Positions 1 through 8,800 of a stretch of 64,000 nt of DNA are shown here, piece by piece. The notes beneath the pieces were generated by a model, which was not told the origin of the DNA, searched no databases, and saw nothing but the letters and a program-made list of their open reading frames with translations. Source of the DNA: Serratia nevei (lineage in GTDB: Bacteria; Pseudomonadota; Gammaproteobacteria; Enterobacterales; Enterobacteriaceae); contig NZ_CP149940.1 in the NCBI RefSeq assembly GCF_037948395.1, positions 1,178,001 to 1,242,000 on the forward strand, written 5' to 3'. Position 1 is the first letter of the stretch; each line of letters begins with the position of its first letter. Made by a program: the position numbers and the translations under genes.

Positions 1-886
1 CCAACAGCAAACGGCGCCGTAGCGACAGACTTTGCGGTAAACGGCTGGCCGACAAGTTACCGATAATGGCGCTGCCAGACACCATCAATAGCAGTAAACT
101 GGCGCCAGAGGCGGAAAGTTGGAAGGTCTGCGTCAGCACGATGGGTGCGGCAGCCATAAAGGCCATAAAGGCCGACTGAGCGAAACCAAATTGAAAGGCA
201 TTGCCGAGAAAGGTGGCGTTTTTCGCCAACTGCCCATAGTCATGGAACAGATTGCTTTTGCCTGCTTCTACGCCAGTTTGCGCTTTGCGGGTTTCGGGGA
301 GACTGAACAAGATGATAATAAACACGATGACTGCAATAGCGCCGATCAGAATGAAATTGGAACGCCAACCAAAGTTATCCGTTAATAAACCACCCAATGG
401 CACGCCCAGTAGAGGCGATATCATCATAGAAGCGACCAGTTTCGACATGACATTTGCCGCTTTTTCGCTGTGATAGATATCCATGACGATAATTCGCGCC
501 GCAATAACGCCGGCCGCCCCGCCCGCCGGTTGAATAATACGGCCCAAAATTACGGCTTCAATGGACTGCGCCGATAAACAAATGAAGCTACCAATAATCA
601 GGATCGCCATGCCTAACAGTAATATTGTTCTGCGTCCCAGTCGATCAGCCAATCTTCCATATACCAGACAAGCAAGGGCAAAACTGATCATCGATAGAGA
701 GACTGTCAGGTTGGCGGTCGCAGGTGTTGTTTCAAAGTATTTAACCAGGCTAGGCACTGAAGGCAGGAAAATTTGGAATGAGGTTGGCCCCAAACCTGAC
801 AATAGGATGAGAATGAATTGCAATAGGGCGTGATTGACGTGCGTTTGCTCGCTGGCGTTATCAGAGGACATCTGTCTTCCGTTCAT
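1..886 (-). CDS. Bcr/CflA-type MFS drug exporter, 3' end outside window
   Basis: The visible part is the first 295 codons of an inner-membrane major facilitator protein; the gene continues beyond base 1. The start is ATG at 886, preceded by AGGAAGAA at good spacing; an in-frame ATG at 871 is an alternative. After a short hydrophilic N-terminus the protein shows repeated hydrophobic segments. The cytoplasmic loop between segments 2 and 3 reads GRLADRLGRR, the MFS signature. The segment pattern and the IQPAGGAAGVIAARIIVMD stretch are like the Bcr/CflA group of 12-segment proton-coupled drug or sulfonamide exporters. The substrate cannot be read from the sequence. It is transcribed away from the 1 kb AT-rich gap at 887-1931, so its promoter should lie there. 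The family call is firm; the specificity is unknown. Confidence 0.8.
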   Translation of the reverse strand, partial: MNGRQMSSDNASEQTHVNHALLQFILILLSGLGPTSFQIFLPSVPSLVKYFETTPATANLTVSLSMISFALACLVYGRLADRLGRRTILLLGMAILIIGSFICLSAQSIEAVILGRIIQPAGGAAGVIAARIIVMDIYHSEKAANVMSKLVASMMISPLLGVPLGGLLTDNFGWRSNFILIGAIAVIVFIIILFSLPETRKAQTGVEAGKSNLFHDYGQLAKNATFLGNAFQFGFAQSAFMAFMAAAPIVLTQTFQLSASGASLLLLMVSGSAIIGNLSASRLPQSLSLRRRLLL

Positions 887-1931
887 TGCTTCTTCCTGTA
901 TTGAATGTGAGAGACAGCTAAATACCCGCGACATACCGCAATGGGCATTCACTGCCAAAAACAAATTATTAGAATCTATTTAATTACCTTGCTAACCATT
1001 TGTGCCTGTGTTTGGCGAAGTGATTAGGTTTTTTTTGTTGTTTTTAAAAGACTTTTATCATCACGCTGCTGCTGGTAGGGATTGTGATGTTATGTAAGGT
1101 TAAGTCCTCTTTTGTTAATCAAAGGTAAATATATGCAAATATTATTTATCTATAAGCTATATCCAAGTCAATCAGTAAGGTTAATTTATTTTAATGTTTT
1201 TTCTGCTGATTTAAGGTGAGTGTCGCTGCAGGCCTTGATAAGTCTGCAATCAGGCTGTCGTTGAGTATTCCTTGATTTTTTAATAATGAGTGGGCGGTCA
1301 CAGAATAAAAAGGATGAAAAAAAGAGCTATTTTTATAGCTTATGAAAATAGAAAAAATTGATGTTTTGGTTTTTTGTATTGTTAAATTCGCATAGTGTTG
1401 GTTTTAAAAACTGCCTTGTTGTTGCTATTTGGCGATTTTAATCGACTGCGATAATGGGGTTTCTCTCCCGAGCCCTTCCTGTCGTCCATGTTTCCGGGGG
1501 CGAAAGAAAAAATGGCGGTCTGATAGGGCGGACTCTGGTTCACGAATTGGGTGATTAATACTTTTTGTGATTATTATGATTGTTAATTATTTGTGCTGAT
1601 GTTTAATGCTATTGTTTGCGCAAGGATGAATGATTGAACAACGAATTCAGTAAATGTTTGCATGGTATGACGAGGGCTTAGTGACATCTTCACATTCAAA
1701 CGGGTTTAAGGGGGCGCGTCACTCTCGGCTATATGGCCGTGGATGAGTTTATCGGTTGTTTCATCTCCCCATTCGGCGTTACATCTGGCCGAGCAAACTT
1801 ACGCGGGGATGACAGTTCTATACATTGGGATTGGTACTGTAGCTCTACCCGATGATGTTGTGTGTTATCCATTCCCTGTAGTGTATTACCCCATCCCTGT
1901 TAAGTTTATCCCGCCTTGCGCGGGATTTTTT
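887..1931. other. AT-rich intergenic region without a supported gene
   Basis: About 1 kb with clearly lower GC than the flanking genes and runs of A and T. No frame has coding character; the longest open stretch at its right end has no recognisable protein. A short dyad, AGCTAT-TTTT-ATAGCT, lies at 1325-1340. The region must hold the promoter of the exporter that starts at 886, and a plus-strand terminator lies at its right edge (1908-1933). It may be a horizontally acquired remnant or a large regulatory spacer. Confidence 0.5.
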
Positions 1932-1933
1932 TT
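1908..1933 (+). terminator. Intrinsic terminator, plus orientation
   Basis: A 7-bp GC-rich stem, ATCCCGC / GCGGGAT (1908-1914 and 1920-1926) with a 5-nt loop, is followed by a run of T to 1933. It is oriented to stop plus-strand transcripts, yet no plus-strand gene lies upstream within 1 kb. The T-run touches the stop codon of the converging reductase gene. Confidence 0.6.
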
Positions 1934-2996
1934 ATCTGCGCCGGGCGAGATGCACGCCGCCGGTCATGATGTTGCGGGTGGCTGGCAGGGCGAGAAAATC
2001 GTGCGGGAATCCCAGCTCGATGGCGCTGAGATCGTCCAATCGTCGCCAATGATCTTCCGCCAGCGCCACCTTCAATGCGCCGAGGTTATCTTCCAATTGC
2101 GCCAGGGTTCGGGCGCCGACGATCGGCGCGGTGACCATCGGGTGACGCAGTGTCCAGGCCAGCGCGATTTGTGATGGGGAATATCCAGTCTCATCAGCTA
2201 TCTGGTTGACGGCGTCGGCGATATCAAGATTGTGTGCGTTCAATGTCCCCTTGGCGCGCACGGCTTCACGCCGAGAGCCCGCTTCATCGGGCGACGGTTG
2301 CAGATCCTGCCGCCGGTATTTGCCGCTTAATACGCCGCCGGCCAGCGGCGACCAAGGGATCACGCCCATCCCCAATTCTTGCGCCATCGGCATCAGCTCG
2401 CGTTCGACGGTGCGCTCCAGCAGACTGTACTCGATTTGCAGAGCGATCAGCGGCGACCAGCCACGCAGGTCCGCCAGCATTTGCATTCTCGACGCCTGCC
2501 AGGCGGGAAGGTCCGATACTGCCACATACAGCACTTTTCCGGCGCGTACCAAATCGTCCATGGCGCGCATGATCTCTTCCACCGACGTGGTGAAATCCCA
2601 GGCATGCAGATAGAGCAGGTCGATGTAATCGGTATTGAGCCGTTGCAGGCTTCCCTCCACCGATCGCAGCATGCTTTTGCGGTGATTGCCGCCGGAATTG
2701 GGATCGTCCGGCTGCATCGGCAGGGTGTATTTGGTGGCGATCACCAACCGATCGCGGCGCCCGGCGGCGAATTCCCCCACGAAACGTTCGGCGCTGCCCT
2801 CGGTATAGCGGTTGGCGGTATCGATAAAGTTGCCGCCGCGTTCGACATAAACGTCAAACAGACGGCGGGCTTCGGCCAGTTCGGCGCCCCAGCCCCAGTC
2901 GGCACCGAAGGTCATGGTGCCCAGCGCCAGCGGTGAAACGCGCAGGCCGGAACGGCCCAATAAACGATAGTGATCCAGCGATAGTGACGTGTTCAT
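1932..2996 (-). CDS. Aldo/keto reductase
   Basis: This is a cytoplasmic NAD(P)H-dependent oxidoreductase of the aldo/keto reductase superfamily, about 354 residues, which is normal length. The catalytic tetrad can be seen: Asp and Tyr in FIDTANRY, Lys in IATKYT and His in YLHAWD. The family reduces aldehydes and ketones; the physiological substrate is not evident. The ATG at 2996 is preferred over one at 3002 because GGGAG then sits 7 nt upstream. The gene is divergent from a LysR-type regulator starting at 3094, with a 97-bp shared promoter region, so the regulator probably controls it. It is close to the YeaE/YdjG/YajO-like branch of AKRs, without certainty on the subfamily. Confidence 0.85.
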   Translation of the reverse strand: MNTSLSLDHYRLLGRSGLRVSPLALGTMTFGADWGWGAELAEARRLFDVYVERGGNFIDTANRYTEGSAERFVGEFAAGRRDRLVIATKYTLPMQPDDPNSGGNHRKSMLRSVEGSLQRLNTDYIDLLYLHAWDFTTSVEEIMRAMDDLVRAGKVLYVAVSDLPAWQASRMQMLADLRGWSPLIALQIEYSLLERTVERELMPMAQELGMGVIPWSPLAGGVLSGKYRRQDLQPSPDEAGSRREAVRAKGTLNAHNLDIADAVNQIADETGYSPSQIALAWTLRHPMVTAPIVGARTLAQLEDNLGALKVALAEDHWRRLDDLSAIELGFPHDFLALPATRNIMTGGVHLARRR

Positions 2997-3093
2997 AGGC
3001 ATTCTCCCGTGTAGGTAGCGTCTACAGTAGCGCCCGCAGGTTGTTTAAGGAATGCGCTATAATCTTCATGAATTATTAAGGAAGGAGAGCATA

Positions 3094-3999
3094 ATGAGGG
3101 GCAGTGATTTCGCCGAGTTGCGCGCCTTTGCCGCGATTGTTGAGCACGGCGGTTTCGCTCGCGCCGCTGCACATTTGGGCATGTCCGCTTCGGCGCTCAG
3201 CCAAACGCTGCGCAACCTGGAGGCGCGTTTGGGTGTGCGTTTACTGAATCGCACCACTCGCAGTGTGGCGCTGACTGAAGCCGGAAGACAGATGTTGGCG
3301 CGCCTGACGCCCGCGATGGCCGAGATTGACGCGGCGGTGGCACAGGCGGTCGAGCAACGCCAGAACCCCTCGGGTCTTTTGCGGCTTAATGTAACCCGCG
3401 TGGCGGCGTTACATTTTCTGGCGCCTTTGATCGCGCCGTTTCATCATCAATATCCTGATATTACGCTCGATCTCAATGTTGAGGAGCGGTTGGTGGATAT
3501 CGTTGCCGGCGGTTTTGACGCCGGCGTGCGGCTGCACGAGAAACTGGCGAAAGATATGGTGGCGGTCAAGCTGGGCGGGGAGGTGCGGATGCGCGTCGTT
3601 GCTTCACCGGCGTATTTGGCGCGTCACGGCCGGCCGTCAACACCGGGCGATCTGCATCGACATCGCTGTTTGAATTACCGCTGGCCGACCAACGGCAGTT
3701 TGTATCGCTGGGAGTTTGAGTGCGACGGTGAAAAGCAGGAGATCGCCGTGGAAGGGCCGGTGATAGTCGATGAGCCGGAAGTCTTGGTGCGGGCTGCGAT
3801 GGATGGGGCTGGCATTGCCTACCTGTTTGAGCAACAAATTGCCGCCGGTTTGGCCGATGGCCGGTTGTTGCCGCTGCTCGATGCCTGGACGCCGCCGTTC
3901 CCCGGTTTCTATCTGTACTATCCGGCAAACCGCCAAATGCCGCGCCCGCTGCGTGCTTTTATCGACTTCGCCCGTCAACAGGCAGAGCAGGGCGCATAA
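3094..3999 (+). CDS. LysR-family transcriptional regulator
   Basis: A 301-residue DNA-binding regulator of usual LysR length. The N-terminal helix-turn-helix covers about residues 1-60 (FAAIVEHGGFARAAAHLGMS and RLGVRLLNRTTRSVALTEAG), followed by the two-lobed effector-binding domain. The start is ATG at 3094 with AAGGAGAG-type Shine-Dalgarno sequence 5 nt upstream; an upstream in-frame ATG at 3052 has no such site. It is divergent from the aldo/keto reductase and lies 118 bp upstream of a flavodoxin-like oxidoreductase on the same strand, so a small redox or electrophile-detoxification regulon is likely (inference). It belongs to the broad CrgA/DmlR-like group, and its effector is unknown. 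Confidence 0.88.
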   Translation: MRGSDFAELRAFAAIVEHGGFARAAAHLGMSASALSQTLRNLEARLGVRLLNRTTRSVALTEAGRQMLARLTPAMAEIDAAVAQAVEQRQNPSGLLRLNVTRVAALHFLAPLIAPFHHQYPDITLDLNVEERLVDIVAGGFDAGVRLHEKLAKDMVAVKLGGEVRMRVVASPAYLARHGRPSTPGDLHRHRCLNYRWPTNGSLYRWEFECDGEKQEIAVEGPVIVDEPEVLVRAAMDGAGIAYLFEQQIAAGLADGRLLPLLDAWTPPFPGFYLYYPANRQMPRPLRAFIDFARQQAEQGA

Positions 4000-4117
4000 C
4001 GCGATTTTTTTGAATAACACCGTCAGTTTTATTCGGTATTCAGCCGCTGCGCGCTTGATTAGATTGAACGCGAGAGGGGCGCCGTCGGCGCCTTTGTGCA
4101 ATGAGTGGAGAATTTCT

Positions 4118-4669
4118 ATGGCGAAGACAGTAGTGGTGTTTCATTCCGGCTACGGCCATACCGAGCGTTTGGCGAAAGTGGTGGCGGAAGGCGCCGGGGC
4201 GGCACTGATCGCCATCGACCAGAACGGTGATATCAGCGACGAAGCCTGGCAGACGCTGGATGAGGCGGACGCCATCATCTTTGGTTCGCCGACCTATATG
4301 GGCGGCCCATCCTGGCAGTTCAAGAAATTCGCCGACGCCAGCTCCAAGGCCTGGTTCGGCCGCAAGTGGCAGGACAAAGTGTTTGGCGGCTTTACCAACA
4401 GCGCCAGCCTGAACGGCGACAAGCAGGTCACGTTGATCGCGCTGCAGACGCTGGCTTCGCAACATGGCGGCCTGTGGGTCAGCCTGGGGCTGCTGCCGGC
4501 CAACACCAAATCGGCGCAGCGCACCGACGTCAATAACCTGGGCGGTTCGGTGGGGCTGCTGGTGCAGACCCCGGCGGATGCCGGCGTGGATGAGATGCTG
4601 TCGGGCGATCTGGCGACCGCCAAGCTCTATGGCCAGCGCGTAGCGGGTTTTGCCGCCAAACTGGCGTAA
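4118..4669 (+). CDS. Flavodoxin-like NAD(P)H:quinone oxidoreductase family protein
   Basis: A 183-residue flavodoxin-fold protein of the WrbA/FMN-reductase type. It has the N-terminal FMN phosphate loop (VVFHSGYGHTERLA), a second FMN-contacting loop (FGSPTYMGGPSWQFKKF) and a third (GGFTNSASLNGDKQ). WrbA itself has about 198 residues, so this is a slightly shorter relative, expected to bind FMN and reduce quinones by two electrons in the cytoplasm. The ATG at 4118 gives the family N-terminus. It follows the LysR gene at 118 bp and may be part of the same regulon as the divergent aldo/keto reductase. The exact substrate is unknown. Confidence 0.82.
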   Translation: MAKTVVVFHSGYGHTERLAKVVAEGAGAALIAIDQNGDISDEAWQTLDEADAIIFGSPTYMGGPSWQFKKFADASSKAWFGRKWQDKVFGGFTNSASLNGDKQVTLIALQTLASQHGGLWVSLGLLPANTKSAQRTDVNNLGGSVGLLVQTPADAGVDEMLSGDLATAKLYGQRVAGFAAKLA

Positions 4670-4743
4670 GGTCTTCCGTGCGGAGAGGGCAGTGACGCGA
4701 CTGAACGGACGCCGCGTTCATTTTCTCTGCACAATTGGCGTGT

Positions 4744-4823
4744 AAGCTGCGAAATGTTATTAGCCTGCTTGGGCTAACACTGCATTTCGTACAAATATTC
4801 CCGGTTCCTAGGCCGGGTTTTTT
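4744..4823 (+). ncRNA. Candidate structured RNA or processed 3' UTR
   Basis: Nested dyads CGAAATG/CATTTCG (4750-4756, 4783-4789) and TTAGCC/GGCTAA (4760-4765, 4772-4777) are followed directly by a terminator, CCCGG/CCGGG (4800-4817) with six T. No convincing own promoter was found, so this could be the 3' UTR of the flavodoxin-like gene or a small RNA cut from it. Confidence 0.3.
4800..4823 (+). terminator. Intrinsic terminator after the flavodoxin-like gene
   Basis: The stem CCCGG/CCGGG with an 8-nt loop is followed by TTTTTT. It lies 130 bp downstream of the stop codon at 4669. Confidence 0.65.
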
Positions 4824-4865
4824 GTTGCTAAGGTCTGCTTAAGCTTTCACCGCTATACTGCGCGG

Positions 4866-4949
4866 CAGCACAGGCATGCAACGTATGGCTGTGTCGTAAC
4901 TGTCGATTTGCTGTTGTTCAAGCAAGCCCGCGCTATGCGGGCTTTTTTT
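4866..4949 (+). ncRNA. Candidate small RNA with sigma-S-like promoter
   Basis: CTATACTG at 4853-4860 resembles the sigma-S -10 element (CTATACT). A start about 7 nt downstream and the terminator at 4924-4949 would define a transcript of roughly 84 nt with no plausible reading frame. The tail of seven T after the hairpin is the type Hfq binds. I do not recognise the sequence as a named small RNA. The -35 region is poor. Confidence 0.35.
4924..4949 (+). terminator. Strong intrinsic terminator
   Basis: AAGCCCGC/GCGGGCTT (4924-4931 and 4937-4944) with a 5-nt loop is followed by a T-run to 4949. It is the second terminator in a gap that holds no gene, which supports a separate transcript upstream of it. 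Confidence 0.75.
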
Positions 4950-5286
4950 GGGTTGTTATTGCACGGGCGGCCCAGTTGCAGGAAAATAATCGCGTAGTTA
5001 TTCAAACATCATTCAACGACCAATAACCACAAACTTATTAATGTAATTAACGCCGTCGGCGGCCTATTACGCTATGCGCTATGCTGACAGCAGAGTCGGC
5101 ATTATTTGCTGACGCTATGCGGGTGAGCCCGCCGCGGTCGCATCAGGCTAAGAAAAGTCTGTTAATTAAATGTTAACGTTTTTTATTATTGATTTGTCTG
5201 GCTTTTTTGGTTGAAATCCGAGTTGACTATCCCTCACTGGCCGGGCGAGAGAGTATGCACATTATTATTCTGGTTATTAGCGAAAT

Positions 5287-6747
5287 ATGGGCGAGGCGAT
5301 GAACGTCAGAATAAACGCCAGGCATGGCCTGCCTCTGACGGTTCAGCTGATCAATCTTTTCATGCTGGCCTTTTTACTTTCTCTGGTGGGTATTCTTAGC
5401 CGGCCAATTGGTTCGCTTTCTTTATTTTGGCCGGTGAATGCGATTCTGCTCGGCCTGCTGCTGCGCAAACCCGTTTACGCCACGCCGCTCGGCTGGCTTA
5501 CCACCTATCTGGGCATGGTTGCCGCCGATCTCAGCACCGGCGAAGGCTGGTCCCTGGCGCTGTGGCTGAACGCCTGCAACATGTCGCTGATCGCCGTCGG
5601 TTACGGCATCATGCTGATGCTGCCCCAGTCGCAACGGCGCATGGGCAAACCCCAGGCGATACTCTATATGTTCAGCGCCAGTCTGGCCGGTGCGGCGGTG
5701 GCGTCGACGCTGTCGGTGCTGCGCAACGACAGCCTGTACAACAACACGGTGGTGGTCGCGTGGCTGGCCTGGTTCAGCGAGCAGTTCTCGACGACCTTGC
5801 TGCTGTTGCCGGTGCTGATGGCGGCACCGCGGCTGAAGCAGCTGTTGCGCATACAGGTGCGTTGGCGTTTGAAAGGCTGTCTGCCGCTGCTGGCGCTGCT
5901 GCTGTCGCTGATATTCAGCGTCTATATCGGCGGGCCGGGCGCTATCGCCTTCCCGATCCCGGCGCTGCTGTGGTGCGCGGTGCGTTATCAGCTGTTCCCC
6001 GTGACGTTGCTGACGTTGTTGACCGGCATGACCGAGATCAGCAGCATTTCCGCCAACCTGGTGCTGTACGAAACGCCGAACAACCACAACGCCTTCCTCG
6101 ACACGCTGATGTCCGCCCGCTTGGGCATCGCCATGCTGGTGATGGGGCCGCTGATCCTCGCCAGCTCTATCGCCGCCAACCGCAAGCTGATGCGGCGTCT
6201 GGAGCACAGCGCCAACCACGATTTTCTGACCGGGGTGCTGGCGCGCAGCGCGATGACGCGCAAAGCGGGCGAGCTGCTGGAGCACAAGCACCGCTCCAAA
6301 GAGGCGGTGTCGCTCCTGCTGATCGACATCGACCATTTCAAGCAGATCAACGATACGCATGGCCACAGCGCCGGCGATCAGGTTTTGGCGTCGTTCGCGC
6401 ACATCGTGCGGCGCGAGCTGCGCCACGATCAGCTGTTCGGCCGCTTGGGCGGGGAAGAGTTCGCCATCATGTTGCCGCGCGCGCTGGCGGCACAGGGCGT
6501 GGCGCTGGGGGAACATCTGCGCCGGCTGGTGGAGCAGGCGGAACTGCAGGCGGAAGGCAAACAAACGTTGAAAATTACCATCAGCGTCGGCGTAGCCAGC
6601 CTGGCGATGAACGAAGTGAAATCGCTGGAGCAGCTGATGAATATGGCGGATATCGCGCTGTATCGCGCCAAATCGCAGGGGCGTAATCGGGTGGAGTCGT
6701 TCAACGTGGTGAACGGCAACAGCGTCGAGCATATCCTGTTCCGCTAG
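5287..6747 (+). CDS. Membrane diguanylate cyclase (MASE1-like + GGDEF)
   Basis: 486 residues. About 300 N-terminal residues form eight or so hydrophobic segments resembling the MASE1 sensory domain (LFWPVNAILLGLLLRKP near the start). A GGDEF domain follows from about residue 310 (HDFLTGVLARSAM, DIDHFKQINDTHGH) with the active-site motif GGEEF, so it should make cyclic di-GMP from GTP. The feedback I-site is not canonical: the RxxD position before GGEEF reads RHDQ. The start is uncertain, since ATG at 5287 and at 5299 both lack a clear Shine-Dalgarno sequence. The 5' region (4950-5286) is AT-rich near the gene and probably holds its promoter. The signal sensed is unknown. Confidence 0.88.
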   Translation: MGEAMNVRINARHGLPLTVQLINLFMLAFLLSLVGILSRPIGSLSLFWPVNAILLGLLLRKPVYATPLGWLTTYLGMVAADLSTGEGWSLALWLNACNMSLIAVGYGIMLMLPQSQRRMGKPQAILYMFSASLAGAAVASTLSVLRNDSLYNNTVVVAWLAWFSEQFSTTLLLLPVLMAAPRLKQLLRIQVRWRLKGCLPLLALLLSLIFSVYIGGPGAIAFPIPALLWCAVRYQLFPVTLLTLLTGMTEISSISANLVLYETPNNHNAFLDTLMSARLGIAMLVMGPLILASSIAANRKLMRRLEHSANHDFLTGVLARSAMTRKAGELLEHKHRSKEAVSLLLIDIDHFKQINDTHGHSAGDQVLASFAHIVRRELRHDQLFGRLGGEEFAIMLPRALAAQGVALGEHLRRLVEQAELQAEGKQTLKITISVGVASLAMNEVKSLEQLMNMADIALYRAKSQGRNRVESFNVVNGNSVEHILFR

Positions 6748-6771
6748 GGCTCGACGCTGGGCAACCGGCGC

Positions 6772-7251
6772 TTACAGGCTTTTCAGCGCCTTGATGGTCT
6801 CATCCATATCGATCTCGTGCTCGGAGAAGGTATGGGTGGTGTTCTGGAAAGTGGTAATGGTCAGCATGCGCAGCGTTTGCATGGTCTGCGCCTGGTCTTC
6901 GGACTGCGGGCGAATGCGGTTCATCAGCAGGCCGACCGACAGCACGGTGTTCTCTTTATCCACGTCGGCTTTGACCGGCACTTCCTTGGTGAAAGTGTTG
7001 AAAGACTTGATGCTGGCGATCTTGATTCTTTCGTTGGCGATGATGATGTATTTGCTGGGCGCCAACACTTTGACCGCATAAGCCGACGGGCCTTTGGTGT
7101 TATTGGTCGGTTCGAAGGTCACCGCCGCATTTTTCTTAATCAGCTCCGGGTTCTGCACTTTAATCACGTGAAAATAACGATTTTCTCCGTTCTCGTCGGT
7201 AATAAAGCCGAAGCCTTTGTCTTCAAAAAAAGTCGTTATCTTGCCGTTCAT
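6772..7251 (-). CDS. Cold-shock-domain protein with uncharacterised C-terminal domain
   Basis: 159 residues from ATG at 7251; a GTG at 7263 in the same frame is possible but less well placed. Residues 1-65 form a cold-shock nucleic-acid-binding fold, with the RNP1-like stretch DKGFGFIT and a shortened RNP2-like RYFHV where CspA has VFVHF. The remaining 95 residues (YIIIANERIKIASIKSF onward) are a separate domain that I do not recognise; the alternating hydrophobic pattern suggests beta strands followed by helix. Ordinary Csp proteins have about 70 residues, so this is a fusion. It converges on the diguanylate cyclase (24 bp between stops) and is divergent from a VOC protein. An RNA- or ssDNA-binding role is inferred from the fold only. 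Confidence 0.7.
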   Translation of the reverse strand: MNGKITTFFEDKGFGFITDENGENRYFHVIKVQNPELIKKNAAVTFEPTNNTKGPSAYAVKVLAPSKYIIIANERIKIASIKSFNTFTKEVPVKADVDKENTVLSVGLLMNRIRPQSEDQAQTMQTLRMLTITTFQNTTHTFSEHEIDMDETIKALKSL

Positions 7252-7417
7252 CGCTATTCTCACAAAAGGGTTCTATACAGCGCTTATGATAGCGCGGAAT
7301 GCCTTGCAGCGACAGATTGCGCGGGCGGCATTTAGTCATGCGATAACGGCATTTAGCGGCTTTCTCCCCACATGCTATGTTCATGCTGACTTCATTCAAT
7401 GCGAAAAAGGAATAGCG

Positions 7418-7927
7418 ATGGGCATCAAACGTCTCAATCACGCCGTGCTGTATGTCAGCGACGTGCGGCAGAGCGCCGACTTTTATCATCAGGTGTTGGG
7501 GTTCAAGCTCAAGCCGTCCGACAGCCCCGATCGGGCGGTGTTTACCCAGGCCGCCGATTCGGACAACGATCACGATTTGGCGCTGTTCAGCAAGAACCTG
7601 GGCCAGCAGCGTGCCGGGGTATTTCGCGCCAACAACGAGCCGCCGGCGGAGCATGAGCCACCGGCCGGGCTGTACCATCTGGCCTGGGAAGTGGACAGCC
7701 TGGAGGAGCTGGAGCGCATTCGTCACCAGCTGGCTGAACGCGGCATTCTCGGGCTGGAAGAAGATCACGGCGTGCACAAAAGCATTTATGGCCACGATCC
7801 GGACGGGCTGCTGTTCGAGGTGACCTGGTTTATTCCGCCGGCGTTGCTGACCGAAGAGGACAAAAACCAGCAGGGGATCCGCCCGCTGGATTTCGCCGCC
7901 GAGAAACGGCGTTTCGCCGGCCGGTAA
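7418..7927 (+). CDS. VOC-family (glyoxalase/dioxygenase-fold) protein
   Basis: 169 residues from ATG at 7418, preceded by AAGGAA. It has the paired beta-alpha-beta-beta-beta modules of the vicinal oxygen chelate fold. Candidate metal ligands sit at the usual places: His in LNHAVLYV near the N-terminus, His in GLYHLAWEV, and Glu in GLLFEVTW near the C-terminus. This 2-His-1-Glu pattern is like extradiol dioxygenases (catechol 2,3-dioxygenase-like) as well as glyoxalase I. The reaction cannot be assigned. It is a single gene converging on the transporter cluster that ends at 7964. Confidence 0.8.
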   Translation: MGIKRLNHAVLYVSDVRQSADFYHQVLGFKLKPSDSPDRAVFTQAADSDNDHDLALFSKNLGQQRAGVFRANNEPPAEHEPPAGLYHLAWEVDSLEELERIRHQLAERGILGLEEDHGVHKSIYGHDPDGLLFEVTWFIPPALLTEEDKNQQGIRPLDFAAEKRRFAGR

Positions 7928-7963
7928 GCGGCTCGGGTACGGGGCGCCGCGGCGCCCCGACGA

Positions 7964-8791
7964 TCACAGCACTTTGTTGAGAAAGTTGACGGTGCGCGGA
8001 TGCTGCGGCTGAGCCAGCACTTGCCTGGCGTCGCCCTGCTCGACGATCTGCCCGTCGACCATAAATACCACCCGATCCGCCGCTTCGCGCGCAAAGCCGA
8101 TTTCATGGGTGACCACCACCAGCGTGACGCCCAGATCCGCCAACCCCTTTATCACGTCTAGCACTTCGCCGACCAGCTCGGGATCGAGCGCGGAGGTCGG
8201 TTCATCGAATAGGATCACCTTAGGGTTCAGCGCCAGCGCACGCGCGATGGCGATGCGCTGCTGTTGGCCGCCGGAGAGGTGGCGCGGGTAGGCGTCCGCC
8301 TTATGGCGCAGCCCGACGGTATCCAGCAGCTCATAGGCTACCGCTTTCGCCCGTTCGCGGGAGTGGATCTTGTGCACCACCGGCGCTTCGATGATGTTTT
8401 CCAGCACCGTCAGGTGCGGGAACAGGTTGAAATTCTGGAACACATAGCCGACGTTGATGCGTTGCCGAAGGATGGCCTTTTCCTTCAGCTCATACAGCCG
8501 GTTGCCCTTGCGGCGATATCCGACGTAGTCGCCGTCGATGCGGATAAAGCCTTCGTCCACGCGTTCCAGGTGGTTGATCGCCCGCAGCAGCGTCGACTTT
8601 CCGGAGCCGGAAGGGCCGAGGATCACGGTGACGGTGCCCGGCTGCAGCGTCAGGCTGACGTCGTCCAGCGCCTTGTGTTTGCCGAAGAACTTGCTGACGT
8701 TGCTGATTTCGATTAGGCCGCGCGCCGGCACTGGGGTGAGGTTGCGCGCCGGCTGCTCGGGCAAGGCGTAATAATCAATGGCTTCAGACAT
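7964..8791 (-). CDS. Amino-acid ABC transporter ATP-binding protein (YxeO/TcyN-like)
   Basis: 275 residues, cytoplasmic ATPase of a polar amino-acid importer. Walker A is GPSGSGKST, the Q-loop is in FQNFNLFPH, the signature is LSGGQQQR, and Walker B is [12 protein letters not shown] followed by the switch His in VVTHE. An AGGAG sequence lies 7 nt before the ATG. It has a roughly 25-residue N-terminal extension compared with GlnQ. It is the last gene of the six-gene minus-strand cluster that begins at 13881 and lies 9 bp after the permease, so it should energise uptake through that permease and the binding protein at 10256-11176. By gene content it corresponds to B. subtilis yxeO; the substrate is inferred, not seen. 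Confidence 0.9.
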   Translation of the reverse strand: MSEAIDYYALPEQPARNLTPVPARGLIEISNVSKFFGKHKALDDVSLTLQPGTVTVILGPSGSGKSTLLRAINHLERVDEGFIRIDGDYVGYRRKGNRLYELKEKAILRQRINVGYVFQNFNLFPHLTVLENIIEAPVVHKIHSRERAKAVAYELLDTVGLRHKADAYPRHLSGGQQQRIAIARALALNPKVILFDEPTSALDPELVGEVLDVIKGLADLGVTLVVVTHEIGFAREAADRVVFMVDGQIVEQGDARQVLAQPQHPRTVNFLNKVL

Positions 8792-8800
8792 GCGGGTCTC

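Noticed and set aside
1743..2174. 143-codon plus-strand frame at the end of the AT-rich gap
   Set aside because: It runs through the terminator and into the antisense of the reductase. There is no good ribosome site and no protein features.
3770..4669. Long frame fusing the LysR 3' end with the flavodoxin-like gene
   Set aside because: The upstream part is out of frame with the LysR gene and without motifs. The flavodoxin-like protein begins at 4118.
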